NCBI RefSeq assembly: GCF_014651035.1
Contig: NZ_BMWC01000020.1
Coordinates: 1-64,000, forward strand
Length of the DNA stretch: 64,000 nucleotides
From: Streptomyces lomondensis
GTDB taxonomy: Bacteria; Actinomycetota; Actinomycetes; Streptomycetales; Streptomycetaceae
Reading direction: 5' to 3'
Every line of letters begins with the position of its first letter. Within the stretch, counting starts at the first letter, position 1. The notes under the pieces were generated by a model that did no database searches, had not been told where the DNA came from, and saw only the letters and a list, made by a program, of their open reading frames with translations. Positions 50,468 through 59,132 of this stretch are shown here, piece after piece. The position numbers and the translations under genes are program-made.

Positions 50468-52137
50468 GCGTCGCCTCCAGCGCCTCTGGACACCGGGGTC
50501 CCGGACGTCACGTGCCCGGCGACCGCGCCGGACTCCCGCAGCGGCAGCCGTACCTCGAACTCCGCCCCGCCCCCGTCGGCCTCCGCCACCGACAGCGTCC
50601 CCTCGTGCCGGTGCACCGCCTGCTGGACGAGCGCCAGCCCCAGGCCCCGGCCGCCCGGGCCCGCCGGCTTCGTCGAGAAGCCCCGCTGGAAGACCGCCTC
50701 GGTGTGCTCGGGATCCACGCCCGGGCCCGTGTCCGAGACCCGCATGACCAGCTCCGGGGCGCCCGGTGTGCCGTCCTCGGTGTACGCCGCCACCGTCACC
50801 CGCGCCCGCACGCTGCCCTGCGCCGCGTCCACGGCGTTGTCGATCAGATTGCCCAGGATGGTCACCAGATCACGCGCCGGCAGGGACTCCGGCAGCAGTC
50901 CGTCGTCCAGGCGGCTGTCCTCCGACACCATCAGCTCCACGCCCCGCTCGTTCGCCTGGGCCGTCTTGCCCAGCAGCAGCGCCGCCAGCACCGGCTCGCT
51001 CACCGCCGCCACGACCTGATCGGTCAGCGCCTGCGCCAGCTCCAGTTCGGCCGTCGCGAAGTCCACCGCCTCGTCCGCCCGGCCCAGCTCGATCAGCGAG
51101 ACGACCGTGTGCAACCGGTTCGCCGCCTCGTGCGCCTGCGAGCGCAGCGCCTGCGTGAAGCCCCGCTCGGAGTCCAACTCGCCCATCAGGGACTGGAGTT
51201 CGGTGACATCGCGCAGGGTGACGACCGTACCGCGCCGCTCACCGCCCGACACCGGCGAGGTGTTGATCACCAGGACCCGGGACGCCGTCAGATGCACCTC
51301 GTCCACCCGCGGCTCCGACGCGAGCAGCGCACCCGTCAGCGGAGCGGGCAGCCCAAGCTCCGCCACCGACCTGCCCACCACGTCCCCGGCCACGCCGAGC
51401 AACTCCCGCCCTCCGTCGTTGATCAACGCCACACGGTACTGCCCGTCCAGCATCAGCAGCCCCTCGCGAACGGCGTGCAGGGCGGCCTGGTGGTAGTCGT
51501 GCATCCGGCTCAGCTCGGCGGCGTTCATGCCGTGGGTGTGGCGGCGCAGCCGGGCGTTGATGACGTACGTGCCGACCGCGCCCAGGGCCAGCGCGCCGGC
51601 CGCGACGCCGAGCAGGGCCGTCAGCTGGTCCTGCACCCGCTGGGTGATCTCCTCGACCCGGATCCCCGCACTGACCAGGCCGACCACCCTGCGGCCGTCC
51701 TGGATCGGGGTGACCGCGCGGACCGACGGGCCGAGCGTGCCGGTGTAGGTCTCGGTGAAGGTCTGGCCCCGCAGCGCCTTCTCGGTGTGGCCCTGGAAGG
51801 TCTGGCCGATCTGGTCCGGGTCGGGGTGCGTCCAGCGAATGCCCCGCGGGTTCATGATCGTGATGAAGTCGACCTCGGTGTCCCGCATGACCTTCAGCGC
51901 GTACGGCTGGAGCTCGGCGGTCGGGTCGGGGGTGCGGGTCGCCGCCAGCACCGACGGGGAGTCGGCGACCGACCGCGCCACCGCCCTGGCCTGGCGCCTC
52001 GCGGCCTCCTCGGCCTGGCTGCGGTCGCTGACATAAGTGAACAGCGCGTATCCGGCCACGACGACCGCTATCAGGACGGCCTGCATGGCGAAGAGCTGGC
52101 CCGCCAGGCTGCGGGGACCGGGGACGGTGAGGCGCAT
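50464..52137 (-). CDS. CitA/DcuS-like sensor histidine kinase
   Basis: 557-residue membrane kinase. TM1 near residues 12-35, extracytoplasmic PAS-like (Cache) sensor about 40-175 containing NPRGIRWTHPDPDQIGQTF as in citrate/fumarate sensors, TM2 about 178-200, a cytoplasmic PAS (MLDGQYRVALINDGGRELLG), then a Spo0B-like dimerisation helix with histidine in AHEAANRLHTVVS and an ATPase domain with N-box LGNLIDNAVDAAQG and GGRGLGLALV. Senses dicarboxylic or tricarboxylic acids by family. Divergent from a dicarboxylate:cation symporter, the likely regulated gene. Confidence 0.94.
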   Translation of the reverse strand: MRLTVPGPRSLAGQLFAMQAVLIAVVVAGYALFTYVSDRSQAEEAARRQARAVARSVADSPSVLAATRTPDPTAELQPYALKVMRDTEVDFITIMNPRGIRWTHPDPDQIGQTFQGHTEKALRGQTFTETYTGTLGPSVRAVTPIQDGRRVVGLVSAGIRVEEITQRVQDQLTALLGVAAGALALGAVGTYVINARLRRHTHGMNAAELSRMHDYHQAALHAVREGLLMLDGQYRVALINDGGRELLGVAGDVVGRSVAELGLPAPLTGALLASEPRVDEVHLTASRVLVINTSPVSGGERRGTVVTLRDVTELQSLMGELDSERGFTQALRSQAHEAANRLHTVVSLIELGRADEAVDFATAELELAQALTDQVVAAVSEPVLAALLLGKTAQANERGVELMVSEDSRLDDGLLPESLPARDLVTILGNLIDNAVDAAQGSVRARVTVAAYTEDGTPGAPELVMRVSDTGPGVDPEHTEAVFQRGFSTKPAGPGGRGLGLALVQQAVHRHEGTLSVAEADGGGAEFEVRLPLRESGAVAGHVTSGTPVSRGAGGDA

Positions 52138-52314
52138 GTCGTCAGTCTGCCCCTTGGCTGATTGTGAACTAAATGAACGGAAGGGTGACCGCGCTCACAG
52201 AGCAGGACATAGTCACGGCATTCCCCAATACGCATCTCCGGGAGCCCCGCTCCCTGTTTCCCGGACGTGAGCCGCACGCCGGTGATGCCGACGTCGTCGT
52301 CAAGGAGGGCCGCC

Positions 52315-53709
52315 GTGACCAGCGCAGCCGATACGGCACCTGCCGCACCCAAAGCCAAGCGGGACCGCACGCACTATCTCTACATCGCGGTGATCATCGC
52401 GGTCGCCGCCGGTATCGCGGTAGGACTGGCCGCGCCGGACTTCGCCGTCGAGCTGAAGCCGATCGGAACCGGCTTCGTCAACCTGATCAAGATGATGATC
52501 TCGCCGATCATCTTCTGCACGATCGTGCTGGGCATCGGCTCGGTGCGCAAGGCCGCCAAGGTCGGTGCCGTCGGCGGTATCGCCCTGGGCTACTTCACGG
52601 TGATGTCGCTGGTGGCGCTGGGCATCGGCCTGGTCGTCGGCAACATCCTGGAGCCGGGCACCGGCCTCGCGGTGACCGACGCGGTCAAGGAGGCCGGTCA
52701 CGCGCAGATCAGCGCCGAGGCCAAGGACACCACCGAGTTCCTGCTCGGCATCATCCCGACCACGATCGTGTCGGCCTTCACCAACGAGTCGGTCCTGCAG
52801 ACCCTGCTGATCGCCCTGCTCGCCGGCTTCGCGCTCCAGGGCATGGGCTCGGCCGGCCAGCCGATCCTGCGCGGTATCGAGCACATCCAGCGGCTCGTCT
52901 TCCGCATCCTCGCCATGGTGATGTGGGCCGCCCCCATCGGTGCCTTCGGCGCGATCGCCGCCGTCACCGGCTCCGCGGGCGTGGACGCGCTCAAGAGCCT
53001 CGCGGTGCTGATGCTCGGCTTCTACGTCACCTGCTTCCTCTTCGTCTTCATCGTGCTCGGCGTCCTGCTGCGCATGGTCTCCGGCCTGAACATCATCACG
53101 CTGTTCAAGTACCTGGGCCGTGAGTTCCTGCTGATCCTGTCCACCTCCTCCTCCGAGTCCGCGCTGCCGCGGCTCATCGCGAAGATGGAGCACCTGGGCA
53201 TCAGCAAGCCGGTGGTCGGCATCACCGTCCCGACCGGCTACTCCTTCAACCTCGACGGCACCATGATCTACATGACCATGGCCTCGCTGTTCATCGCCGA
53301 CGCCATGGGCACCCCGATGTCCGTCGGCGAGCAGATCCCGCTGCTGCTCTTCCTGCTGGTCGCCTCCAAGGGCGCCGCCGGTGTCACCGGCGCCGGCCTC
53401 GCGACCCTGGCCGGCGGCCTCCAGTCGCACAAGCCGGCCCTGGTGGACGGCATCGGCCTGATCGTCGGCATCGACCGCTTCATGAGCGAGGCCCGCGCCC
53501 TGACCAACTTCGCCGGCAACGCCGTGGCCACCGTGCTCATCGGCACCTGGACGAAGGAGATCGACAAGGAGCGCGTGAACCAGGTCCTCGCCGGTCAGCT
53601 GCCCTTCGACGAGAAGACGCTGCTGGACGACGGTCACGGCGGCCCGGCCTCCGACGACCACGTCGAGGTGCCCGAGCAGGGCGGCGAGAAGGAGCTGGCC
53701 AAGGCCTGA
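52315..53709 (+). CDS. Dicarboxylate/amino-acid:cation symporter (DctA/GltP family)
   Basis: 464-residue secondary transporter of the DAACS family for C4-dicarboxylates or glutamate. Serine-rich re-entrant loop STSSSESALPRLIAKM near residue 285, the signature VPTGYSFNLDGTMIYMTMAS (first 20) near 305, and the HP2 region KGAAGVTGAGLATLAG near 355. Start set at GTG 52315 with AAGGAGG six bases upstream; GTG 52267 is in frame but lacks a ribosome site. Soluble charged C-terminal tail of 40 residues. Adjacent CitA/CitB pair fits dicarboxylate induction. Confidence 0.93.
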   Translation: MTSAADTAPAAPKAKRDRTHYLYIAVIIAVAAGIAVGLAAPDFAVELKPIGTGFVNLIKMMISPIIFCTIVLGIGSVRKAAKVGAVGGIALGYFTVMSLVALGIGLVVGNILEPGTGLAVTDAVKEAGHAQISAEAKDTTEFLLGIIPTTIVSAFTNESVLQTLLIALLAGFALQGMGSAGQPILRGIEHIQRLVFRILAMVMWAAPIGAFGAIAAVTGSAGVDALKSLAVLMLGFYVTCFLFVFIVLGVLLRMVSGLNIITLFKYLGREFLLILSTSSSESALPRLIAKMEHLGISKPVVGITVPTGYSFNLDGTMIYMTMASLFIADAMGTPMSVGEQIPLLLFLLVASKGAAGVTGAGLATLAGGLQSHKPALVDGIGLIVGIDRFMSEARALTNFAGNAVATVLIGTWTKEIDKERVNQVLAGQLPFDEKTLLDDGHGGPASDDHVEVPEQGGEKELAKA

Positions 53710-53732
53710 CGGCCGCGCCGCCCCACGAGACC

Positions 53733-53771
53733 CCGGGCGGCTGGGTGTCCCCCCGTCGCTCAGCCGCCCGG
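53733..53771 (+). terminator. Hairpin terminator of dicarboxylate carrier
   Basis: CCGGGCGGCTG pairs with CAGCCGCCCGG over a 17-base loop, followed by TCCTTGTTT, between the convergent carrier and TetR genes. Confidence 0.7.
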
Positions 53772-53788
53772 TCCTTGTTTCCCTCACA

Positions 53789-54406
53789 TCAGTCAGCGAT
53801 CTCCGCCACCAGCTCGGTGGCGCCGGAGGCGGGCACGCCCGCCGTGGTCAGTACCGTGACCGCGGCGCAGCGGCCCGCCTCTTCCGCTGTCAGCAGGCCG
53901 TCGTTCACGGCCTCCATCACGGCGATCAGTGTCTGCTCGTGCACATAGGCCAGGGCCGGCGCCGGCAGCGGCGAGCTGAAGACGCCCTCGTCCAGGCCGC
54001 GCTGCAACAGCCTGGTGCTCTCCTTGCGGACGGGGGCGAGCCGCTCCCGGATGCCCTGCATGGTGACCGTGCGCTGGGCGAGCGCGATCAGCAGCCGGTA
54101 GCGGTCGGCGAGCTCCCACACCGCCAGGACCGAGCGGGCCACGGACTCCGCCGGGTCCTCCACGCCCTCGCGCCCCGCCGCGTGAGCGGCCGACAGCGCC
54201 GCCACCGCCTCGTCGACGAGCGTGCTGATCAGCGCCTCGCGGTTCGGGAAGTGCCCGTACACCGTCCGCCGTACGACGCCCGCGGCGCGGGCGATCTGGT
54301 CCATGGAGGCGTCGGGGTCGCGCAGCAGCTCGGCGAGGGCGACGTCGAGGATGCGGCGCCGGTTGGCGTCGGCGCGGCTGGTGGTGCCCGTGGTCATGAA
54401 CGCCAT
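53789..54406 (-). CDS. TetR-family repressor of MFS exporter
   Basis: 205-residue TetR regulator. HTH at about residues 35-55 (MDQIARAAGVVRRTVYGHFP); C-terminal ligand domain without close identity to a named subgroup. Start ATG 54406 preferred (GGAAGG upstream); ATG 54397 possible. Divergent from a DHA2-type exporter, with three related operator sites in between, so it almost certainly represses both genes until an inducer is bound. Confidence 0.93.
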   Translation of the reverse strand: MAFMTTGTTSRADANRRRILDVALAELLRDPDASMDQIARAAGVVRRTVYGHFPNREALISTLVDEAVAALSAAHAAGREGVEDPAESVARSVLAVWELADRYRLLIALAQRTVTMQGIRERLAPVRKESTRLLQRGLDEGVFSSPLPAPALAYVHEQTLIAVMEAVNDGLLTAEEAGRCAAVTVLTTAGVPASGATELVAEIAD

Positions 54407-54425
54407 TGTGCCCTTCCCCCATCGA

Positions 54426-54488
54426 GTTGCACAGCAGTGTGCAACGGCGTAGATTGCACAGCGTTGTGTAAATGCACACCCATGTGCA
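54426..54488. promoter_or_regulatory. Three operator sites between TetR and MFS genes
   Basis: Three inverted repeats of the form TTGCACA-N4-TGTGCAA: GTTGCACAGCAGTGTGCAAC at 54426-54445 (perfect 8-bp arms), TTGCACA-gcgt-TGTGTAA at 54454-54471 (one mismatch), and TGCACA-ccca-TGTGCA at 54473-54488. Centres are 27 and 18 bp apart. These are the probable binding sites of the divergent TetR protein. Confidence 0.85.
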
Positions 54489-54514
54489 AATCGGTGAGGA
54501 AGGCAACCCCTGCC

Positions 54515-56188
54515 ATGCGACTCGTCATGACCGAACCGGCCGAGAGGACGGACCGCCCCTACGCACGCCGCTGGTGGGCACTCCTCGTGCTCTGCCTGAG
54601 CCTGCTGATCATCGTGATGGCGAACACCGCCCTCACCGTCGCCGCGCCCGACATGACCCAGGACCTGGGCCTGTCCAGCGCCGACCTCCAGTGGGTCATC
54701 GACGGCTACACCGTTCCGTACGCCGCGCTGATGCTGCTGCTCGGCGCGATCGGCGACAAGTACAGCCGCCGGGGCGCGCTCGTCCTCGGACTGGTCGTGT
54801 TCGGGGGCGGCGCGGTCGCCGGGTACCTCGCCGGCAGCGCCACGGCGGTCATCGCCGCGCGTGCCGTGATGGGCGCAGGGGCCGCGATGATCATGCCCGC
54901 CACGCTGTCCCTGCTCGCCGCGACCTTCCCGCGGGCCGAGCGCGCCAAGGCGATCACCCTGTGGACCGCCACGGCCGGGCTCGCCATCGCCGCCGGGCCG
55001 CTCGTCGCCGGGGCGCTGCTGGAGCACCACGGCTGGTCGTCGACGTTCCTCATCAACGTCCCCGTCGCCGCCCTGGCCATCGTCGGCGCGTTCGTCCTCG
55101 TACCGCCGTCCAAGGCCGGGCACCAGGGGCGCATCGACTACGGCGGCGGGCTGCTGTCGGTGGTGTGGATCGGCGCGCTGATCTACATGATCATCGAGGG
55201 TCCGCACTTCGGCTGGGGCACCAGGGCGGTCACGGCGGCGGTCGTCGCGGGCGCCGCGCTCGTGGTCTTCGTGCTCTGGGAGCTGCGCCACCCGCGCCCC
55301 GTCCTGGACGTCCGCCGCTTCACCGACCGCCGCTTCGCGGGCTCCAACCTCGCCGTCGCGCTGTTCTTCCTGGCGGTCTTCGGCGCCTTCTACTACCTGA
55401 CGCAGCACCTGCAGTTCGTCCTCGGCTACGACGCCCTGGACACCGGGCTGCGCATGCTGCCGCTGGCCGGTGCCGTCTTCGTCGGCTCGGCCCTCACGGG
55501 CTACCTGACCCCGCGGGTCGGCATGAAGTGGACCGTGACGGCCGGGATGGTCGGCGGTACGGCCGCCCTGGCGCTGCTCACCCAGGTCGACTCCGGGTCG
55601 TCGTACGGCGACTTCGTCGCGCCGCTGGTCGTCCTCGGGCTCGCGATCGGGCTCGCGCTGTCGCCCTGCACGGACGCGATCATGGGGGCGTTCCCGGAGT
55701 CCGAGCTGGGGGTCGGGGGCGCGGTGAACGACACGTCGCTGGAGCTGGGCGGATCGCTCGGCATCGCCATCCTCGGCTCACTGCTGGCGACTTCCTACTC
55801 CGGCCACCTCGCGGACGCCACGGCCGGCAAGGGGCTGCCGGCCTCCTCCCTGGAGACGGCCCAGGACTCCGTGGGGGCCGGGTACGCCGTCGCCCAGGGG
55901 ATCGGGGACAAGGCACGGCAGCTGGCCGAGCAGGCGGCGGGCGCGAGCGACCCGCAACAGGCGCAGCAGCTCAAGGAACAGGCCGGGCAACTCGCCGGAG
56001 CGGCACGGCAGATGGCCGACGCGGTGGGCGCGTCCTTCTCCGACGCGGTCGCGCACACCAGCCTGGTCGGCGCGGTGCTCCTGGGCGTCGGCACGGTGGC
56101 GGTGGCACTGCTGCTGCCGGGCAAGGGGGAGGCCGCGGCGGAGCCTGCCGAGGAGGGCAGGCAGACGGAATCCGTCGGCGCCCGCTGA
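54515..56188 (+). CDS. MFS drug exporter, DHA2 (14-TM) family
   Basis: 557-residue proton-driven exporter with about 14 spans. Motif-like segments: GDKYSRRGALVLGL (loop 2-3 motif), LWTATAGLAIAAGPLVAGAL (motif C region), and ALSPCTDAIMGAFPESELGV. An unusual hydrophilic insert of about 70 residues before the last span is rich in A, Q, E and G (QLAEQAAGASDPQQAQQLKE). ATG 54515 chosen; ATG 54527 four codons later is possible. Regulated by the adjacent TetR protein; probable substrates are lipophilic antibiotics. Confidence 0.92.
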   Translation: MRLVMTEPAERTDRPYARRWWALLVLCLSLLIIVMANTALTVAAPDMTQDLGLSSADLQWVIDGYTVPYAALMLLLGAIGDKYSRRGALVLGLVVFGGGAVAGYLAGSATAVIAARAVMGAGAAMIMPATLSLLAATFPRAERAKAITLWTATAGLAIAAGPLVAGALLEHHGWSSTFLINVPVAALAIVGAFVLVPPSKAGHQGRIDYGGGLLSVVWIGALIYMIIEGPHFGWGTRAVTAAVVAGAALVVFVLWELRHPRPVLDVRRFTDRRFAGSNLAVALFFLAVFGAFYYLTQHLQFVLGYDALDTGLRMLPLAGAVFVGSALTGYLTPRVGMKWTVTAGMVGGTAALALLTQVDSGSSYGDFVAPLVVLGLAIGLALSPCTDAIMGAFPESELGVGGAVNDTSLELGGSLGIAILGSLLATSYSGHLADATAGKGLPASSLETAQDSVGAGYAVAQGIGDKARQLAEQAAGASDPQQAQQLKEQAGQLAGAARQMADAVGASFSDAVAHTSLVGAVLLGVGTVAVALLLPGKGEAAAEPAEEGRQTESVGAR

Positions 56189-56235
56189 CGGACGGAAGGC
56201 GTATGGCGGGATGGGGCGCCGGGGACGAGGAGGCC

Positions 56236-56360
56236 GGCGTGGAGGCGGCCGGCCAGCTGGGCGCGACGCCTGGGGCCAGCGGCGTGGAGGCGGCCGGCCG
56301 CGCCTGGGGCCAGCGGCGTGGAGCCGGCTGGCCGGCCGGGTGACCACGCTTGGGACCAGC
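56236..56360. repeat. Imperfect tandem repeat downstream of exporter
   Basis: Three imperfect units beginning GGCGTGGAG and ending CCAGC, at 56236-56280, 56281-56314 and 56315-56360. They fill most of the gap to the convergent aldo-keto reductase gene. No coding function seen. Confidence 0.65.
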
Positions 56361-56371
56361 GGCGGTACGCC

Positions 56372-57271
56372 CTAGGCGCGGACCGGTGCGGCGGCCTCGT
56401 CCAGTCGGGTCCGTTCCTCCGCGCTGAGGTGCAGGTCCGCCGCGGCGGCCGAGTCCCGGGCCGTTTCCGGACGGCTCGCCCCGGGGATCGGGACGACGGC
56501 CGGGGAGCGCGTCAGCAGCCAGGCCAGGCCGACCCGCTGGGGACTGACGCCGCGTTCCGCCGCCACCTCGTGGAAGGCGGCGAGGCGTTCCGCCCCCTCC
56601 GTCCGCGAGGGCCCGTCGAGGGAGCTGCGGGCCAGCCCGCCCAGCGGGCTCCACGGCAGGAACGCCAGCCCCAGGTCCGCGCACAGCCGCAGCTCGGGCT
56701 CGCTGTCCCGGACGGCGGGGGAGTACCGGTTCTGCACCGACACCAGCCGGTCGCCGAGGATCTCCCGCGCCCGACGGATCTGGTCCGCGTCCGTGTTGGA
56801 CACACCGGCCAGCCGGATCGTGCCCGCGTCGAGCAGCTCGCGCAGCGCACCGACCGACTCCTCGAACGGCACGGCGGGGTCCGGCTTGTGCAGCTGGTAG
56901 AGGCCGATCGCCTCCACACCGAGCCGCTTGCGGGACGCCTCGGCGGCGGCCTTGAGATGGCGCGGGGAGCCGTTCACCGTCCAGTCGCCGCCGGCCGGAC
57001 GGCCCCGGCCGCCCTTCGTCGCCACCAGCACTCCGGAGGTGTCCGAGCCGTAGGCGGCCAACGCGCGGGCCACCAGGCGTTCGTTGTGACCGAGCTCCGC
57101 GCCCGGCAGATGGTAGGAGTCGGCCGTGTCGAGGAGGGTCACGCCCGCGTCGAGCGCGGCGTGCACGGTGGCCAGGGCACGCTCCTCGTCCGGCCGGCCC
57201 TCGATGGACAGCGGCATCGCACCGAGCCCGACGGCGCTCACCCGCACCCCGCCCAGTGTCCTGTAGCGCAC
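56372..57271 (-). CDS. Aldo-keto reductase
   Basis: 299-residue NADPH-dependent reductase of the (beta/alpha)8 AKR family. Catalytic Asp and Tyr in LLDTADSYHLPG, Lys in LVATKGG, His in LYQLHKPDP, and cofactor loop IPGASRPETARD. GTG 57271 chosen, four bases from the stop of the upstream epimerase gene, with GAAGGG upstream. Substrate unknown; co-transcription with an NAD-dependent epimerase-type reductase suggests a two-step carbonyl/sugar conversion. Confidence 0.9.
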   Translation of the reverse strand: MRYRTLGGVRVSAVGLGAMPLSIEGRPDEERALATVHAALDAGVTLLDTADSYHLPGAELGHNERLVARALAAYGSDTSGVLVATKGGRGRPAGGDWTVNGSPRHLKAAAEASRKRLGVEAIGLYQLHKPDPAVPFEESVGALRELLDAGTIRLAGVSNTDADQIRRAREILGDRLVSVQNRYSPAVRDSEPELRLCADLGLAFLPWSPLGGLARSSLDGPSRTEGAERLAAFHEVAAERGVSPQRVGLAWLLTRSPAVVPIPGASRPETARDSAAAADLHLSAEERTRLDEAAAPVRA

Positions 57272-57272
57272 G

Positions 57273-58190
57273 TCAGTCGCCCTTCCCGAGCGTCTCGGCG
57301 ACGGCATGCGGCAGCCACTGCCGGGCGTCGGTGAAGGAGAACCCGAGCCGGGCGGCCCGGGCGTTGTCCATGCCGTAGGAGCGGCGGAAGGAGAACGGCG
57401 AGACCTCGCCGACCTCGACGGGCCGGAACACGGCCCGGCCGCCCGGCACGTGCGCGGCCACCGCCTCGCACAACTCCTCGGTGGTGAGCGCCCCGTGGGA
57501 GGCGGCGTTCACCGGCCCGGTGAAGTCCTCGCCCGCCGCCCAGGCCAGGAAGCGGGCGATCTCCTCGACGTACACGTACGTGGCCGGACGGTTCACGGCC
57601 GGGATGGCGATCGGCTCGCCGGTGCGCATCCGCTCGGCGTAGTGGGCCAACCGCCCGGTGAAGTCGTCGTCCCCGCCCAGCACATGGGCGACCCGCACGG
57701 CGGTGGACGGGAACTCCCGGCCGGCCGCGAGGACCGCCTCGGCCTGCCGCTTGCCCTCCCCGTAGTGGGCCTCCAGGAACGCGGGGTCGTCCCACGGCAG
57801 GCCGAGATCGACGGCGACGGTGGATGGCTCGACAGCCTCCTCGCGCACGAGGGCGGGGGAGTCCTCGAACTCGTACACCTCGACCGTCGAGGTCATCACG
57901 TAACGGCGGGTGCGGCCGGCGAAGACGCGGCGGGCGAGGGCCGCCTGACGCGGTGTGTAGCAGACCTGGTCGACGACGACATCGAAGACGCGGGAGCCCA
58001 GCGCGCCGGTCAGCGACCGCTCGTCGTCCCGGTCGGCGACCAGCCGCGCCACCCCGGCGGGCGGCGGGGAGGACCCCCGGTTCAGCACGGTGACGCGGTG
58101 CCCGTCGGCGAGCAGCCGTGCGATCAGACGCTTCCCGACGTAACGGTTCCCGCCGATGACCAGGACTTCCAGGGCCTTTTCCATGACCAT
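57273..58190 (-). CDS. NAD-dependent epimerase/reductase (extended SDR)
   Basis: 305-residue extended short-chain dehydrogenase/reductase. Rossmann motif VLVIGGNRYVGKRL near residue 10; the usual YxxxK appears as AHYGEGKRQAE (Tyr-Gly-Glu-Gly-Lys). Related to nucleoside-sugar epimerases and to the reductases in isoprenoid and lignan metabolism. ATG 58190 has GGGAG at good distance. Divergent from an Lrp/AsnC regulator over 39 bp, so a shared regulatory region. Confidence 0.88.
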   Translation of the reverse strand: MVMEKALEVLVIGGNRYVGKRLIARLLADGHRVTVLNRGSSPPPAGVARLVADRDDERSLTGALGSRVFDVVVDQVCYTPRQAALARRVFAGRTRRYVMTSTVEVYEFEDSPALVREEAVEPSTVAVDLGLPWDDPAFLEAHYGEGKRQAEAVLAAGREFPSTAVRVAHVLGGDDDFTGRLAHYAERMRTGEPIAIPAVNRPATYVYVEEIARFLAWAAGEDFTGPVNAASHGALTTEELCEAVAAHVPGGRAVFRPVEVGEVSPFSFRRSYGMDNARAARLGFSFTDARQWLPHAVAETLGKGD

Positions 58191-58229
58191 AATTCTCCCG
58201 GCGCACATCCACGTCCTGAAGGGGGAACC

Positions 58230-58739
58230 ATGGGAGTTCAGGCCGCCACGCCGAAAGAACCACGGCATCTGCGCGCCCCCGCCAACGAAACACCGGTGGC
58301 CTTCGACGCGCTGGACCGGCAGATCCTCGAACTGCTCCAGACCGACGGCCGGATCAAGCTCAGCGAGCTGGGCCGCCGCGTCCGGCTCAGCCCGGCGGCG
58401 GTCACCGAACGGGTGCGGCGGCTGGAGGCGGCGGGCGTCATCAGCGGCTACGGCGCCCATGTCGTGCCGGCCCGGCTCGGCTACGGCATCCAGGCGTTCG
58501 TCCGGGTCGACCCGCACGGCGGCTACACCCTCAAGCACCCCAGGACCCTGGAGCTGATCCAGCGGCCCGAGATCACCGAGGTGCACCACGTGGTCGGGGA
58601 GGACTGCTGGTTCCTCAAGGTCGCCGTCCGGGACACCGTCCACCTGGAGGAGGTCCTGGAGCAGATCTCCGCACTGGGCCGCACCACCACGTCGATCGTG
58701 CTGACCTCCCCGGTGGAGCGGAAACCGCTGTTGCCTTGA
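58230..58739 (+). CDS. Lrp/AsnC-family transcriptional regulator
   Basis: 169 residues. HTH in LDRQILELLQTDGRIKLSEL and RRVRLSPAAVTERVRRLEAA at about 28-70; C-terminal RAM (effector) domain from about 85. ATG preceded by GGGGGAA. Divergent from the epimerase-reductase operon, which it presumably controls. A 4-base overlap-like closeness with the MerR gene is not coding overlap. Confidence 0.9.
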   Translation: MGVQAATPKEPRHLRAPANETPVAFDALDRQILELLQTDGRIKLSELGRRVRLSPAAVTERVRRLEAAGVISGYGAHVVPARLGYGIQAFVRVDPHGGYTLKHPRTLELIQRPEITEVHHVVGEDCWFLKVAVRDTVHLEEVLEQISALGRTTTSIVLTSPVERKPLLP

Positions 58740-58753
58740 CACCGGGGTCAAGG
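58734..58753. promoter_or_regulatory. MerR-type promoter operator
   Basis: CCTTGACACCGGGGTCAAGG is a near-perfect dyad (one mismatch) containing a TTGACA -35 hexamer, partly inside the 3' end of the Lrp gene and 16 bp upstream of the MerR start. This is the layout of MerR-controlled promoters. Confidence 0.65.
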
Positions 58754-58768
58754 ATTACGTTCGTGCGC

Positions 58769-58990
58769 ATGCGAATCGGCGAGCTGGCCGCACGGGCCGG
58801 GACCACGACGCGGACGCTGCGGTACTACGAGGCACGGGGGCTGCTGCCCGCACGACGCACCGGAAACGGATACCGGGACTACGACGAGAGCGATCTGCGG
58901 CTGCTGCGGCAGATCAGGACGCTTCAGGTCGATGCCGACGTTCATGGTGTCCCGCGGCGGCTGCTGGAGGAGCTGGCCGACGTGCTCTAG
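58769..58990 (+). CDS. Short MerR-family protein, apparently truncated
   Basis: 73 residues: a MerR-type winged helix (MRIGELAARAGTTTRTLRYY, GYRDYDESDLRLLRQIRTLQ) followed by a short tail VDADVHGVPRRLLEELADVL and a stop. The long dimerisation coiled coil and effector domain of normal MerR proteins (over 110 residues) are missing. No other frame restores a normal C-terminus. It may be a remnant or a minimal DNA-binding protein. A MerR-type operator precedes it and a strong terminator follows. Confidence 0.75.
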   Translation: MRIGELAARAGTTTRTLRYYEARGLLPARRTGNGYRDYDESDLRLLRQIRTLQVDADVHGVPRRLLEELADVL

Positions 58991-59008
58991 GCGACCCGCC
59001 CGGAGAAC

Positions 59009-59046
59009 AGGAAATCCCCCGAGCAATTGTGCTCGGGGGATTTCCT
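59009..59046 (+). terminator. Hairpin terminator upstream of helR
   Basis: 16-bp perfect arm AGGAAATCCCCCGAGC with complement at 59031-59046 and loop AATTGT. Insulates helR from the MerR gene. Confidence 0.88.
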
Positions 59047-59064
59047 CGCGTATATTGATTCATT

Positions 59065-59091
59065 CGTGACTTCAAGTCGATTGAAGCCACG
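59065..59091. promoter_or_regulatory. Inverted repeat upstream of helR, possible rifamycin-associated element
   Basis: CGTGaCTTCAA-gtcga-TTGAAGcCACG: an inverted repeat with one mismatch pair (27 bp, perfect 6-bp inner arms), about 42 bp before the start codon of helR. Rifamycin-resistance genes in actinobacteria, helR among them, carry a 19-bp inverted-repeat element (RAE) in their promoters; I could not check the consensus, so the identity is an inference from position and shape. Confidence 0.55.
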
Positions 59092-59132
59092 GTGAAGTTC
59101 AGTGAGCACAGTATATCCGGGCGGGAGCGGAA

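Noticed and set aside
50512..52161. Rightward frame opposite the CitA-like kinase
   Set aside because: Arg/Gln/His-rich antisense frame with no domain; the kinase on the other strand is complete.
54472..56343. 623-codon alternative frame over the MFS exporter
   Set aside because: Arginine/glycine-rich shadow frame; the exporter frame has all 14 membrane spans.
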